This document shows, in pieces, positions 7,133 through 17,965 of a DNA stretch of 49,823 nt. Numbering within the stretch: the stretch's first letter is position 1; each line of letters starts with the position of its first letter. A program made the translations under genes and the position numbers. The notes beneath the pieces were generated by a model, which worked only from the letters and a program-made list of their open reading frames with translations, had not been told where the DNA came from and ran no database searches. This stretch comes from Streptomyces sp. L-9-10 (GTDB taxonomy: Bacteria > Actinomycetota > Actinomycetes > Streptomycetales > Streptomycetaceae). The stretch covers positions 1-49,823 of the forward strand of contig NZ_PHRF01000118.1 of the NCBI RefSeq assembly GCF_004151105.1, read 5' to 3'.

Positions 7133-7957
7133 ATGGAGTGGCGTACGGCTCCGAGGGGATGGCGGGGGTGGTCAGCCGTGGCAGATGTTTCGGGTTCTGT
7201 GCTCAACAGGTCGACATTGCCGGTGGGCGGAGCGCGGGAGGACGTGGTGGACACGCCCCATCCGCCCGGCCGGCCGATCCAGGGTGTGCGGGAGGTGACG
7301 GCGACGCTGACCGCCCTGGTCCGTTCCGCCCGCCGGGAGCTGTTGATCTTCGATGATCCGGGCAGCTGTCTGGGGCAGTGCATCCCGGAGCAGTTCCTTG
7401 AGTTCGCCGGCGCCTGTGTGCGAGCGGCGGGTGAGCAGAGCTGGCACGACAGCGGCCCGGGAGGCAGAGCGCGGGGGCGGTCGAGTGCGGTCGGCGTCCG
7501 CAGGATCGTGCCGCGCCACGGGCTCGCCGGGCTCTCGTACCCACTCCCCCGCGATCTGCCCGGCCGGGCCAGGCAGACGGACTCCATCCCGTTCAAGATG
7601 ATCCTGGTGGACCGCTCGGTCGCCGCGGTCCCGCTCGATCTCCAACTCCACTACCACGGGCTGCTGTTGATCCGCGATCCGGTGGTCGTCCAGGCCCTGG
7701 TCCGTACGCACCAGACGTGGTGGGACACGGGCGAGGAGCTGCCGACGGCCGCGGTCCCCTCACCCGGGGGCCTGCCGGGACATCTGCGGCCTGTTCTGGA
7801 GGCCCTGCTCGCCGGGCTGACCGACGAGACGGCGGCGACGCGGCTGGGCATGTCGAGCCGTACGTACAGCCGCCGGGTGGGCGATCTGCTCACCGCCCTC
7901 GGCACGACGAGCCGCTTCCGGGCGGGTGCGGAAGCGGCTCGACGAGGGTGGATCTAG
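7133..7957 (+). CDS. LuxR-type HTH transcriptional regulator
   Basis: The 274-residue protein has a C-terminal LuxR-like helix-turn-helix (about 215-270: VLEALLAGLTDETAATRLGMSSRTYSRRV). Its upstream region resembles the phospholipase-D-like or TrmB-type sensor domain found in many Streptomyces LuxR-like regulators (LTALVRSARRELLIFDDPG, and later FKMILVDRSVAAVPLD). There is no receiver or AAA domain, so the signal is unknown. The N-terminus is uncertain: ATG 7133 has a poor ribosome site, and GTG 7178 is an alternative preceded by a G-rich run. It converges on the ABC permease gene with only 37 bp between them. Control of that transporter is possible but unsupported. Confidence 0.75.
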   Translation: MEWRTAPRGWRGWSAVADVSGSVLNRSTLPVGGAREDVVDTPHPPGRPIQGVREVTATLTALVRSARRELLIFDDPGSCLGQCIPEQFLEFAGACVRAAGEQSWHDSGPGGRARGRSSAVGVRRIVPRHGLAGLSYPLPRDLPGRARQTDSIPFKMILVDRSVAAVPLDLQLHYHGLLLIRDPVVVQALVRTHQTWWDTGEELPTAAVPSPGGLPGHLRPVLEALLAGLTDETAATRLGMSSRTYSRRVGDLLTALGTTSRFRAGAEAARRGWI

Positions 7958-7994
7958 AGACGGGGGGTGGATCTGGAAGGGATTGGATCCGGAC

Positions 7995-8855
7995 CTAGGA
8001 AACGACGTCCTTACGCGAGAAGCCCCGGAAAGCCAGCGCGAACAGCACCACGGCATAGGTCACCGAAATCGCCGCGCCCTTCACCATGCCGCTCCACTCC
8101 AGCTGTGGCTGGAGCGCGTCCGCCCAGGCGAACTGCCAGTGCGCCGGCAGGAAGTCCCGCCAGGAACCGAGCGCAGTCACGGCGTCCAGCACGTTACCGA
8201 TGATCGTCAGCCCGACCGCCCCGCCGACCGCGCCCAGTGGTGCGTCGGTCTTGGTGGACAGCCAGAAGGCGAGGCCGGCGGTCACCAGTTGGGAGACGAA
8301 GATGAACGCGACGACGAGCGCCAGCCGGGGCAGCGCGTCGGCGGTGGCCAGGGAGCCGCCCGTCGGCAGTTGGAGCGGCTTCCAGCCGTAAGCCGCGGTG
8401 CCCGCCGCCAGGGCGACCAGCGGGAGCAGCAGCATCGCCGCCGCGCTCATGCCGAGCGCCACCGCCAGTTTGCTCCAGAGCAGCCGGGCCCGAGGCACGG
8501 GTGCGGCGAGGAGATACCGCAGCGAGGACCAGCTCGCCTCGGACGCGACCGTGTCGCCGTGGAACAGCGCGACGGGCACCACCAGCAGAAAGCCCGCGGA
8601 GACGAAGAGGCAGGTGGCCGCGAAGTTGGCGCCGGAGGCCGTCGCGGTGTCCATCAGGTTCACCCGGTCGTTGTCACCATCGCCGCCCGGGGTGCCGCCG
8701 ATCGCGAAGGCCACGATGAGGACGAAGGGCAGGACGCCGAGCACGACGCCCATCGCCAGCGTCCGCCTGCGCTTCAGCTGCCGCAGCGCCTCGACCCGCA
8801 GCGGCAGGGTGCGCCCGGCCCGGTAGCCGGGGGCCGATTCCATCAGCGCGCTCAT
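7995..8855 (-). CDS. ABC-2-type permease
   Basis: The 286-residue protein has six hydrophobic segments arranged as in ABC-2 permeases: TM1 about 33-53, a large external loop (GGDGDNDRVNLMDTATASG), TM2 about 77-98, then four more, ending FALAFRGFSRKDVVS. The cytosolic stretch between TM2 and TM3 holds the family's coupling region (SWSSLRYLLAAPVPRARLLWSKL). It overlaps the end of the upstream hydrolase-ABC fusion by four bases (ATGA, 8852-8855). The two are therefore translated together and very likely form one transporter. Cargo is unknown. Confidence 0.9.
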   Translation of the reverse strand: MSALMESAPGYRAGRTLPLRVEALRQLKRRRTLAMGVVLGVLPFVLIVAFAIGGTPGGDGDNDRVNLMDTATASGANFAATCLFVSAGFLLVVPVALFHGDTVASEASWSSLRYLLAAPVPRARLLWSKLAVALGMSAAAMLLLPLVALAAGTAAYGWKPLQLPTGGSLATADALPRLALVVAFIFVSQLVTAGLAFWLSTKTDAPLGAVGGAVGLTIIGNVLDAVTALGSWRDFLPAHWQFAWADALQPQLEWSGMVKGAAISVTYAVVLFALAFRGFSRKDVVS

Positions 8856-11488
8856 GCGGAGCCTCCTGAGATCAGGGTGAGGAACGCGTCCTCCAGGCGG
8901 TGGTGCGGTCCGACGCCCGTCAGCGGGACATCCAGCCGGATCAACTCGGTGACCAGGGCGTTGGTGCTCGCCCCGTCGAGCCGTACGAGCAGACCGAGTC
9001 CGTCGTCCGTGCGGACCGCCGAGCCGATGCCCGCCAGCGCGGCGATCTTCTCGACGACCGGCTCCGGCATCTCCTCGGCGGTGGTGACGAGCAGGGTGTC
9101 GCCCGCGCCGGTGATCTCCGCGACCGGGCCGGCCTGGACGAGCTGCCCACGGTGCATGACGACCAGATGCGTGCAGGACTGCTCGACCTCGGAGAGGAGG
9201 TGGCTGGAGACGATCACGGTCCTGCCCCCGGCCGCGTACTTGATCATCACGTCCCGCATCTCGCGGATCTGGGGCGGGTCGAGGCCATTGGTCGGTTCGT
9301 CGAGGATCAGCAGATCCGGCATGCCGAGCATGGCCTGGGCGATCGCGAGCCGCTGTCGCATGCCCTGCGAGTACGTACGTACGGCCCGCGCCAGCGCGTC
9401 GCCGAGCCCGGCGATCTCCAGGGCCTCCTCGATATGGGAGTCCTCGGCGGGCCGGCCGGTCGCCTGCCAGTACAGCTCCAGGTTGGCCCGGCCCGACAGA
9501 TGCGGCAGGAAGCCCGCGCCCTCGACGAACGAGCCGACCCGGGAGAGCACCGGAGCACCCGGCCTGATGGCGTGCCCGAAGACCCGGATCTCGCCCGCGT
9601 CGGGGCTGATCAGCCCCATCAGCATGCGCAGGGTGGTGGTCTTGCCCGCGCCGTTCGGACCGAGGAGACCGAGGACCTGGCCCTTTTCGACCTGGAAGGA
9701 GAGATCACGGACCGCATAGCGGTCGGCGGCCCCGGCGTACCGCTTCGTCAGGCCGGTGATCCGCAGCGGCACCTCGGCGAGCGCGGGATCGGGCGCGGGC
9801 GCGTTGGTGCGGCGCCGGGCGGTGAGCAGCAGCGCGGACGCGATCAGTACACCGGCGGCCGGCAGCCCCCAGGTCCACCAGGGCAGTGCGGTGGATCCTG
9901 CGGTGAGCGCGGACACGGTCGGTACGGTCAGCGGGCCGTCGACGGAGACCCGGTAGGTGGCGGGGGCGGCCGGTGAGGCGTAGCCCAGGTCGGTGGCGGA
10001 GAGGACGACCCGGAGCCGGTGTCCCGGCACGACCTGGTGATCCACGGCGGGCAGGGTGAGTTCCACCGTCTTGCCCTGGCCCGCGTCCTCGACCCGTACG
10101 GGCGAGACGAGCTGCGAGGGCAGCACCTGCTGGCGGCCGTCGGGCCCGACGTCGTAGACCTTGGCGAAGAGCACCGCGTCCCCGCTGTCGGAGCTGACGG
10201 TGGCCCGGATGGTCGGCGAGCCGGTGATCCGCAGCGACCGGTCGAGGGGTGCGGAGTCGAAACGCGCGTGCTGTCCGGGGAAGTCGAGGGAGAGTCCGAC
10301 GCCGAGGGAGGAGAGCTGGGAGAGTCCGCCGCCGACGCCCGGTACGGCGGAGATGGCCGGCGGGCTGCCGCCCGCCGGGTTGGCGAAGGTCTGTGTGCCG
10401 CCGCTGAGCGGGACGCTGGTGGTACCGCTCTCCAGGCCGGGGTAGCGGTCGCTGCTCGCACCCCGCAACAGGGCCCGGCCGTTGGTGGAGTCGACGCCTC
10501 CGGTCCGGCTGACGCGGAACGCCGGCCCGGTGTCCGCGCTCTTGTCGTCCTTGAGGTAACGGTCGAACCAGGAGGTGATCCGTCCTTGGAGACGGCTGCT
10601 CTCCGGGTCACCGCCGTCGTGTCCGCCCGCCATCCAGTCGACGTCGACGGGTGCGCCGTTGGCGCTGATCGCCTTCGCCATCGCGTCGGCCTGGCCGAGC
10701 GGGAAGAGGGAGTCGGTCTGGCCCTGGACGATCAGCGCGGGCACGTCGATACGGTCGCCGACGGCGGACGGGCTGCGCTCTTCCAGGAGCTTGCGGGCGG
10801 CATCGTCCGGCGTGCCGGAGACGGCGACCCGCTGGTACATGTCGCAGAGTTCCTTCTGGAACGTCTCGCAGCCGCCACCGGTGGAGAAGAAGATCCCGGC
10901 CCAGAGCTTCTTGAAGACGCCGTCGGGGAAGAGCGCGTCGGCGAGGTTCCAGTACGTGATCAGGGGGGCGATCGCGTCGACCCGCTTGTCGTATCCGGCG
11001 GCGAGGAGCGAGATGCCGCCACCGTACGAGGCGCCGGTCACCCCCACGCGGGGATCGCCCTTCGCGTCGAGCCGCACCTCGGGCCTGGCGGCGAGCCAGT
11101 CGATCATCCGCGAGACGTCCTTGACCTCGTGGTCGGGGTCGTTGAGCCCGATCTCGCCGGTGGACTTCCCGAAACCGCGCGCCGACCAGGTCAGCACCGC
11201 GTACCCGTCCCGGGCGAGTTTCTCCGCCTGGGCGCGTACGTCGTCCTTGCTGCCGCCGAAGCCGTGCCCGACCAGCACGGCCGGCCGGCGCCCGCTGCCC
11301 GCGGTGAAGTAGGAGGTGTCGATCCGGGCGCCGTCCATCGACAGCACCTGGTCCGTGCGGTGCACGGCGGGCGCACCGTCCGAGGCGACGGCGGTCCAGG
11401 TCCCGGCTCCGACGAGCACAGCGGCTGCGCCGAGGCCCGCGAGCCATCGCGCGCGCAGCCGAAACCGGCGGGGGGTTCGTAGCTCCAT
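8852..11488 (-). CDS. Fusion: membrane-anchored S15/CocE-type hydrolase + ABC transporter ATPase
   Basis: The 878-residue single chain has two modules. Residues 15-36 are a hydrophobic signal-anchor. About 45-315 form an alpha/beta-hydrolase of the X-Pro dipeptidyl-peptidase (S15/CocE) type with nucleophile motif GASYGGG (S154) and candidate D259 and H290. About 320-520 form its C-terminal beta-sandwich. Residues 536-557 are a second membrane helix followed by RRR. Residues 575-800 are an ABC ATPase with Walker A GPNGAGKTT (610-618), signature YSQGM (706-710), Walker B LLILDEP (726-732) and H763; the Q-loop position appears to be E656. This implies an outside hydrolase and an inside ATPase. 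It is coupled to the permease by ATGA. Substrate is unknown. The start has only a weak AGGG upstream. Confidence 0.9.
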   Translation of the reverse strand: MELRTPRRFRLRARWLAGLGAAAVLVGAGTWTAVASDGAPAVHRTDQVLSMDGARIDTSYFTAGSGRRPAVLVGHGFGGSKDDVRAQAEKLARDGYAVLTWSARGFGKSTGEIGLNDPDHEVKDVSRMIDWLAARPEVRLDAKGDPRVGVTGASYGGGISLLAAGYDKRVDAIAPLITYWNLADALFPDGVFKKLWAGIFFSTGGGCETFQKELCDMYQRVAVSGTPDDAARKLLEERSPSAVGDRIDVPALIVQGQTDSLFPLGQADAMAKAISANGAPVDVDWMAGGHDGGDPESSRLQGRITSWFDRYLKDDKSADTGPAFRVSRTGGVDSTNGRALLRGASSDRYPGLESGTTSVPLSGGTQTFANPAGGSPPAISAVPGVGGGLSQLSSLGVGLSLDFPGQHARFDSAPLDRSLRITGSPTIRATVSSDSGDAVLFAKVYDVGPDGRQQVLPSQLVSPVRVEDAGQGKTVELTLPAVDHQVVPGHRLRVVLSATDLGYASPAAPATYRVSVDGPLTVPTVSALTAGSTALPWWTWGLPAAGVLIASALLLTARRRTNAPAPDPALAEVPLRITGLTKRYAGAADRYAVRDLSFQVEKGQVLGLLGPNGAGKTTTLRMLMGLISPDAGEIRVFGHAIRPGAPVLSRVGSFVEGAGFLPHLSGRANLELYWQATGRPAEDSHIEEALEIAGLGDALARAVRTYSQGMRQRLAIAQAMLGMPDLLILDEPTNGLDPPQIREMRDVMIKYAAGGRTVIVSSHLLSEVEQSCTHLVVMHRGQLVQAGPVAEITGAGDTLLVTTAEEMPEPVVEKIAALAGIGSAVRTDDGLGLLVRLDGASTNALVTELIRLDVPLTGVGPHHRLEDAFLTLISGGSA

Positions 11489-11631
11489 GCTTGAACCCTA
11501 AACGGGCCCCGGCCCCGGCCGTACGGACACCGGTCGGAACTCGAAGGCATCCCGGGGGAGTACGGATGGCCCCGCCGTACACCAGACGCGGTATGCGAGG
11601 CCCCGGCCCGCCACGGCCCCAGGCCCCGGCC

Positions 11632-12225
11632 TCAGGCCCGGAGCCGTCCGAGGAGTCCGTCGCCCGCCGGGTAGCCGGTCTCCTCGGGCAACAGCCCCGC
11701 CGCGGCCGTCAGCTCCCCCTCGCGCACCAGCGCGTGGATCCGGTGCGCGAGCGGCGTCACGTCCCGTATGGACGCGGTCCACTCGTCCGCGTACCGCCGC
11801 GCCGCCTCACCCGACAGTCCGAGCTGAAGCGAACGATGCGGCAGGGCCCTCAGGTGCAGGTCCCGCTCCGGATCCCACTGCACGCGGGCGGGAGAGCGCT
11901 TCAATTCGCGTTTCCAGTGCGCCGGATCGGGGTGCACGGCGCGGTCGTAGTGCGACAGACAGGCATGAGCCAGCGCCCACTCGAACCCGTCCCGGGCGAT
12001 CTCCACGGCCAGTACGGTCGTCTGATCCTCTTTGGTGCCCCAGCCGCAGCGGTACATCATCCACAGGAAAGACGGCTTGATCCAGGTCATCCGGTCGCGC
12101 TTCCAGGCCGCCGGGAACCGGCCGTCACGGGCGGCGGGGAGGCCGAGGGCGGCCGGATAGGCCTGGTAGACGGTGAGCGTGGACGCCGTGTGCAGCGCGC
12201 GTATCCGGTACGTCGGTTCTGGCAT
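11632..12225 (-). CDS. DUF4291 family protein
   Basis: The 197-residue soluble protein has the DUF4291 signature: IRALHTASTLTVYQAY near the N-terminus, then RMTWIKPSFLWMMYRCGWGTKEDQTTVLAVEI, GFEWAL, and VQWDPERDLHLRALPHRSLQLGL. I chose ATG 12225 (MPEPTYRIRALH); the open frame runs 12 codons further but the conserved region starts here. The function of the family is unknown. It follows the asparagine synthetase gene on the same strand after a 54-bp gap and could be co-transcribed with it. Confidence 0.85.
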   Translation of the reverse strand: MPEPTYRIRALHTASTLTVYQAYPAALGLPAARDGRFPAAWKRDRMTWIKPSFLWMMYRCGWGTKEDQTTVLAVEIARDGFEWALAHACLSHYDRAVHPDPAHWKRELKRSPARVQWDPERDLHLRALPHRSLQLGLSGEAARRYADEWTASIRDVTPLAHRIHALVREGELTAAAGLLPEETGYPAGDGLLGRLRA

Positions 12226-12279
12226 GGGACCAGCGTGGTGCCGGGCGACCGGGGCGACCACCCAATTTTGGGCGGGCCC

Positions 12280-14121
12280 TCAGGTCAGAGTGATCTCCGG
12301 GTTGTAGAGGTCCAGCCAGATCGCCAGGTCCAGCGTGCGTTCCAGGCCGCGGCGCGATGCCTGGGTGATCTGCGGCGTGTCGCGCTCCGTCACTCGTCGG
12401 ATCCGGTCGGCGTCGACCAGGTCGAAGACCCGGTGGGACGGTTGGGAGAGCAGGTCCTTGGCGTGTTCCTGGAGGGCCACGGCGTACTTCGGGTCCTGCG
12501 TGGAGGGGTAGGGGCTCTTCACCCGGTCGTACACCGACTTCGGCAACAGGTCCGCCGTCGCCTCGCGCAGCAGGCTCTTCTCCCTGCCGTCGAAGGACTT
12601 CAGGGACCACGGGGCGTTGTAGACGTACTCGACGAGCCGGTGGTCGCAGAACGGCACCCTGACCTCCAGGCCGACGGCCATGCTCGCGCGGTCCTTGCGG
12701 TCCAGCAGGATGCGTACGAAACGGGTCAGGTGGAGATAGCAGATCTTGCGCATCCGGTACTCGAAGTCGCTTTCGCCACTGAGGCGTTCGATGCCGGCGA
12801 CGGCCGTCGCATAGCTCTCGCGGAGGAAGTCCGGCAGGTTCACGGCCGTGCTCACATCGGCGCGCAGGACGTCCGCGTCGTCGCCGAAGTGGTCGGCGAG
12901 GCGTACCAGCCACGGGAACATCTCCGCCTGCCTCGCCTCCTCGTCGAAGAACTGCAGGTAACCGCCGAAGACCTCGTCGGCCGATTCACCGGAGAGCGCG
13001 ACGGTCGAGTGCTTCCGGATGGCCCGGAAGAGGAGGTAGAGGGAGGAGTCGAGGTCGCCGAAGCCCATGGGGAGGTCACGGGCCCGGATCATCCGGCCGC
13101 GCACCTCGGGATCGGCGAGGGTCTGGGAGTCCAGCACGATGTCCTGGTGTTCCGTGCCCGACGCGCGCGCGACGTCGTGGACGTACGGGGTGTCCGGGGT
13201 CGTGCGCAGTTCGTCGGCGACGAAGTTCTCGGTACGGCCGACGAAGTCGACGGAGAAGCTGCGGACGCGCTCGCCGGTCTCGGCCAGTTGACGCGCGGCC
13301 AGCGCCGTCATGGCGGAGGAGTCGAGGCCGCCGGAGAGGAGCGTGCAGCGCGGTACGTCGGCGACGAGCTGGCGCCGCACGATGTCGTCGAGGAGGGTGC
13401 GTACCCGCGCCACCGTGGTGTCGCGGTCGTCGGGGTGCGGGCGGGTCTTCAGCGACCAGTAGTCCTGCCGGCGCAGCCCGCTCCGGCTCAGGGTCAGTAC
13501 GGTGCCGGGCTCGACCTCGCGCATTCCGTCCCACACGGCGTGGCCGGGCGTTTTCACGAAGGCGAAGAGTTCGCGCAGTCCGTCCAGCCGGACGCGGGCG
13601 CGGGCCAGCGGGTTGGCGAGGATCGCCTTGGGCTCGGAGCCGAACAGCACACCGTCGGGGGTCGGATAGTAGTAGAAGGGCTTGATGCCCATCCGGTCGC
13701 GGATCATCACGAGCGTCTCGTCGCGGCCGTCCCAGATCGCGAAGGCGTACATGCCGTTGAGGCGTTCCGCCATGGCCGTGCCCCACTCCTGATAGCCGTG
13801 CAGGACGACCTCGGTGTCGGAGTCGGTGATGAACCGGTGGCCGCGGCCCGTCAGTTCGCGCCGCAGTTCGGTGAAGTTGTAGGTCTCGCCGGAGTAGACG
13901 AGCACCAGAGGGCCCTGCGGGGTGTCGAGTGTCATGGGCTGACGGCCGCCCGGCAGGTCGATGATCGCCAGCCGGCGGTGGCCGAGGGCCGCGGGGCCGC
14001 TGATCCAGGTGCCGCGGTCGTCGGGGCCCCGGCAGGACATGGTTTCCGTCATCGCATCCAATGTCTCGGACGCGGAACGCAGATCACGGTCGAAGGAGAC
14101 CCAGCCGGTGATGCCACACAT
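12280..14121 (-). CDS. asnB: Glutamine-hydrolysing asparagine synthetase (AsnB type)
   Basis: The 613-residue enzyme makes asparagine from aspartate, glutamine and ATP. The N-terminal glutaminase domain starts MCGITGW, so Cys2 is exposed after Met removal. It includes RGPDDRGTW, YNFTELR and GSEPKAIL. The synthetase domain has the PP-loop SGGLDSS (263-269), ALSGESADEVFGGY, and LLDRKDRASMAVGLEVRVPFCDH. The length is typical of the family. ATG 14121 has AGGAGG six bases upstream. Streptomyces carry several AsnB paralogues and some modify natural products or peptidoglycan; nothing here points to a non-standard acceptor. DUF4291 follows. Confidence 0.9.
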   Translation of the reverse strand: MCGITGWVSFDRDLRSASETLDAMTETMSCRGPDDRGTWISGPAALGHRRLAIIDLPGGRQPMTLDTPQGPLVLVYSGETYNFTELRRELTGRGHRFITDSDTEVVLHGYQEWGTAMAERLNGMYAFAIWDGRDETLVMIRDRMGIKPFYYYPTPDGVLFGSEPKAILANPLARARVRLDGLRELFAFVKTPGHAVWDGMREVEPGTVLTLSRSGLRRQDYWSLKTRPHPDDRDTTVARVRTLLDDIVRRQLVADVPRCTLLSGGLDSSAMTALAARQLAETGERVRSFSVDFVGRTENFVADELRTTPDTPYVHDVARASGTEHQDIVLDSQTLADPEVRGRMIRARDLPMGFGDLDSSLYLLFRAIRKHSTVALSGESADEVFGGYLQFFDEEARQAEMFPWLVRLADHFGDDADVLRADVSTAVNLPDFLRESYATAVAGIERLSGESDFEYRMRKICYLHLTRFVRILLDRKDRASMAVGLEVRVPFCDHRLVEYVYNAPWSLKSFDGREKSLLREATADLLPKSVYDRVKSPYPSTQDPKYAVALQEHAKDLLSQPSHRVFDLVDADRIRRVTERDTPQITQASRRGLERTLDLAIWLDLYNPEITLT

Positions 14122-14508
14122 GTGTGTCCTCCTGCTTCCGATCCCAGGCCGGAGCGCAGGTCAGAGACCGTGGACAAGCCTGGGGTTCACGGCAGGACGG
14201 GGCACCGGGCCAGATCAGTTGTATCCAGCACCTATGTAACGAGCGTGAGTCATACGACTGCGCTCGGTCAACGCGGTCGCCCGGCGCCCGGTTACGCGAA
14301 GCAGGCGCTTTCAGCCGTACGCCGCGAAAGGTAATGAACCCCTATGGACCGGGATCCGGGGCACCGCCAGGGCCATGGCGGTGCCGCGCACCGGAGACGG
14401 CGGCACGATCAGGCCACGGGCAAAGACTTCATCAACCGGCCGCCGGCCGTGCGGGAGGGGGCGCGGACGAGCGGGCTGGCGGGGCGGGGGTGCGAGCGCG
14501 GTGAACGC
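14122..14508. other. Gene-free stretch upstream of asnB
   Basis: About 390 bp without a convincing gene. It should hold the asnB promoter (minus strand), but I cannot assign clear hexamers. A perfect 9-bp stem hairpin with an 8-base loop lies at 14360-14385 and has no gene beside it. Open frames here are short and antisense to, or extensions of, other frames. Confidence 0.5.
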
Positions 14509-14547
14509 CCGTGGCCCGTACGACGCGGGACGTCGTACGGGCCACGG
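14509..14547 (-). terminator. Terminator of the inositol operon
   Basis: A perfect 16-bp stem (14509-14524 with 14532-14547) and 7-base loop lie about 30 bp after the mmsA stop codon. Confidence 0.8.
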
Positions 14548-14576
14548 TTGCGCTCAGGGAGCCGGGAGCGGTGTTG

Positions 14577-16076
<1,500 letters not shown>

Positions 16077-16090
16077 TCCGTTTGGCTCCT

Positions 16091-17965
16091 TCACAGCTGG
16101 CGGCGGCGGGCGGCTACGTGCCGGTCGTACTGCTCACGGGCCTTGACCGCGGACGGGCGCGTCGCGGTCTCGGCCACGGGGACATCCCACCACGCCTGGG
16201 CCGGAGGGACGCCCGACACAGTGTCTGCCGTTTCGGTCTCCACATAGACACATGTGGGAACGTCGGCGGCGCGCGCCTCGGCCAGGGCTTCACGCAGGTC
16301 ACGAACCGTCTTGGCACGGATCACCCGCAGGCCGAGGGAGGCCGCGTTGGCGGCGAGATCGACGGGCAGCGGGGCGCCGGTATAGGTCCCGTCGTCGGCC
16401 CGGAAACGGTAGGCCGTGCCGAACCGTTCCGCGCCGACCGTCTCGGACAGGCCGCCGATGGAGGCGTAGCCGTGGTTCTGGAGGATCACGGCCTTGAACG
16501 GCAGTCGCTCCTGGACGGCGGTGACGATTTCGGTGGGGTTCATCAGATACGTACCGTCGCCGACGAGCGCCCAGACCGGCCGGCCCGGCGCCGCGAGCTG
16601 CACGCCGATGGCCGCCGGGATCTCGTAGCCCATACAGGAGTAGCCGTACTCGACGTGGTACTGGTCGCGGGAGCGGGCCCGCCACAGCTTGTGGAGGTCG
16701 CCGGGGAGCGATCCGGCCGCGTTGATGACGATGTCCTCGTCGGTGACCAGGGCGTCGAGCGCGCCGAGGACCTGGGCCTGGGTGGGGCGTACGAGATCCT
16801 CGTCGGCGGTGAACGCGGCGGTGACGCGGTACTCCCAGCGCTCCTTGTCCTCGGTGTACTCGGTGGCGTACGCGGGCGCGACACGGTGGCCCACGAGCCC
16901 CGCGGCGAGCAGTTGCAGGGCCGTACGGGCATCCGCCACCAGCGGGTCGGCCGCGAGCTTGTGGGCATCGAAGCCGGTGACATTGATATTGAGGAAGTGG
17001 ACGGCGGGGTTCGAGAAGAGCGTGCTGGACGCGGTGGAGAAGTCCGACCAGCGGGTGCCGACGCCGATCACCAGATCGGCGGTCCTGGCCAGTTCATTGG
17101 CGGTGGCCGTGCCGGTGTGGCCGATGCCGCCGACCTCGCAGGGGTGGTCGTACGGCAGCGAGCCCTTGCCGGCCTGGGTGGCGGCGACCGGAATACCGGT
17201 CTCCTCGGCGAACGCGGCGAGCACGTCCTCCGCCCCGCTGTAGTGCACTCCGCCGCCCGCGACGAGCAGAGGACGACGGGCTTCCCGTACCAGCCGTACC
17301 GCCTCGGCGAGTTCGTCGGGATCGGGCGCCTGACGGCGGACTCGCCAGACGCGTTCGGAGAAGAAGTCCTCCGGCCAGTCGTACGCCTCCGCCTGCACGT
17401 CCTGGGGCAGGGCGAGGGTGACGGCCCCGGTCTCGGCGGGGTCGCTGAGCACGCGCATCGCGGCGAGCGCGGCCGGGATCAGCGCCTCGGGGCGGGTGAC
17501 ACGGTCGAAGTACGTGGAGACGGGCCGCAGGGCGTCATTGACGGAGATGTCGCCCGCGCTGGGCAGTTCGAGCTGTTGCAGGACGGGGTCGGCGGGACGG
17601 GTGGCGAAGGTGTCACCGGGCAGCAACAACACGGGGAGGCGGTTGATGGTGGCGAGAGCCGCACCGGTGACGAGGTTGGTGGCGCCGGGGCCGATGGAGG
17701 TGGTCACGGCATGGGCGGACAGGCGGTTGCTCTGGCGGGCATAGCCGACGGCGGCGTGGACCATGGCCTGCTCATTGCGTCCCTGCAAGTACCTCATCTC
17801 CGAGGCGGACTCGACAAGGGCTTGGCCGATACCCGCCACGTTGCCATGGCCGAAGATGCCCCAAGTGGCATTGATCAAACGCTGCTTGTGGCCGTCCCGC
17901 TCGGTGTACTGCCGGGACAGGAAGCTGATCAGCGCCTGGGCGACGGTAAGACGGCGCGTACTCAT
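16091..17965 (-). CDS. iolD: 3D-(3,5/4)-trihydroxycyclohexane-1,2-dione hydrolase (IolD)
   Basis: The 624-residue ThDP-dependent enzyme opens the inositol-derived ring to 5-deoxy-glucuronate. The N-terminal PYR domain contains RQYTERDGHKQRLINATWGIFGHGNVAG, which is typical of IolD. A central domain follows. The C-terminal PP domain has the ThDP motif GDGTYLMNPTEIVTAVQ, ending in LQNHGYASIGGLS. The start ATG 17965 has GAGGAGG seven bases upstream and overlaps the iolB stop as ATGA (17962-17965). The frame is open much further upstream, but only because it runs antisense-like through iolB. Confidence 0.95.
   Translation of the reverse strand: MSTRRLTVAQALISFLSRQYTERDGHKQRLINATWGIFGHGNVAGIGQALVESASEMRYLQGRNEQAMVHAAVGYARQSNRLSAHAVTTSIGPGATNLVTGAALATINRLPVLLLPGDTFATRPADPVLQQLELPSAGDISVNDALRPVSTYFDRVTRPEALIPAALAAMRVLSDPAETGAVTLALPQDVQAEAYDWPEDFFSERVWRVRRQAPDPDELAEAVRLVREARRPLLVAGGGVHYSGAEDVLAAFAEETGIPVAATQAGKGSLPYDHPCEVGGIGHTGTATANELARTADLVIGVGTRWSDFSTASSTLFSNPAVHFLNINVTGFDAHKLAADPLVADARTALQLLAAGLVGHRVAPAYATEYTEDKERWEYRVTAAFTADEDLVRPTQAQVLGALDALVTDEDIVINAAGSLPGDLHKLWRARSRDQYHVEYGYSCMGYEIPAAIGVQLAAPGRPVWALVGDGTYLMNPTEIVTAVQERLPFKAVILQNHGYASIGGLSETVGAERFGTAYRFRADDGTYTGAPLPVDLAANAASLGLRVIRAKTVRDLREALAEARAADVPTCVYVETETADTVSGVPPAQAWWDVPVAETATRPSAVKAREQYDRHVAARRRQL

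Noticed and set aside
11491..14334. A 947-codon plus-strand open frame across DUF4291 and asnB
   Set aside because: It is antisense to two well-supported genes, and its composition and lack of motifs mark it as a shadow frame.
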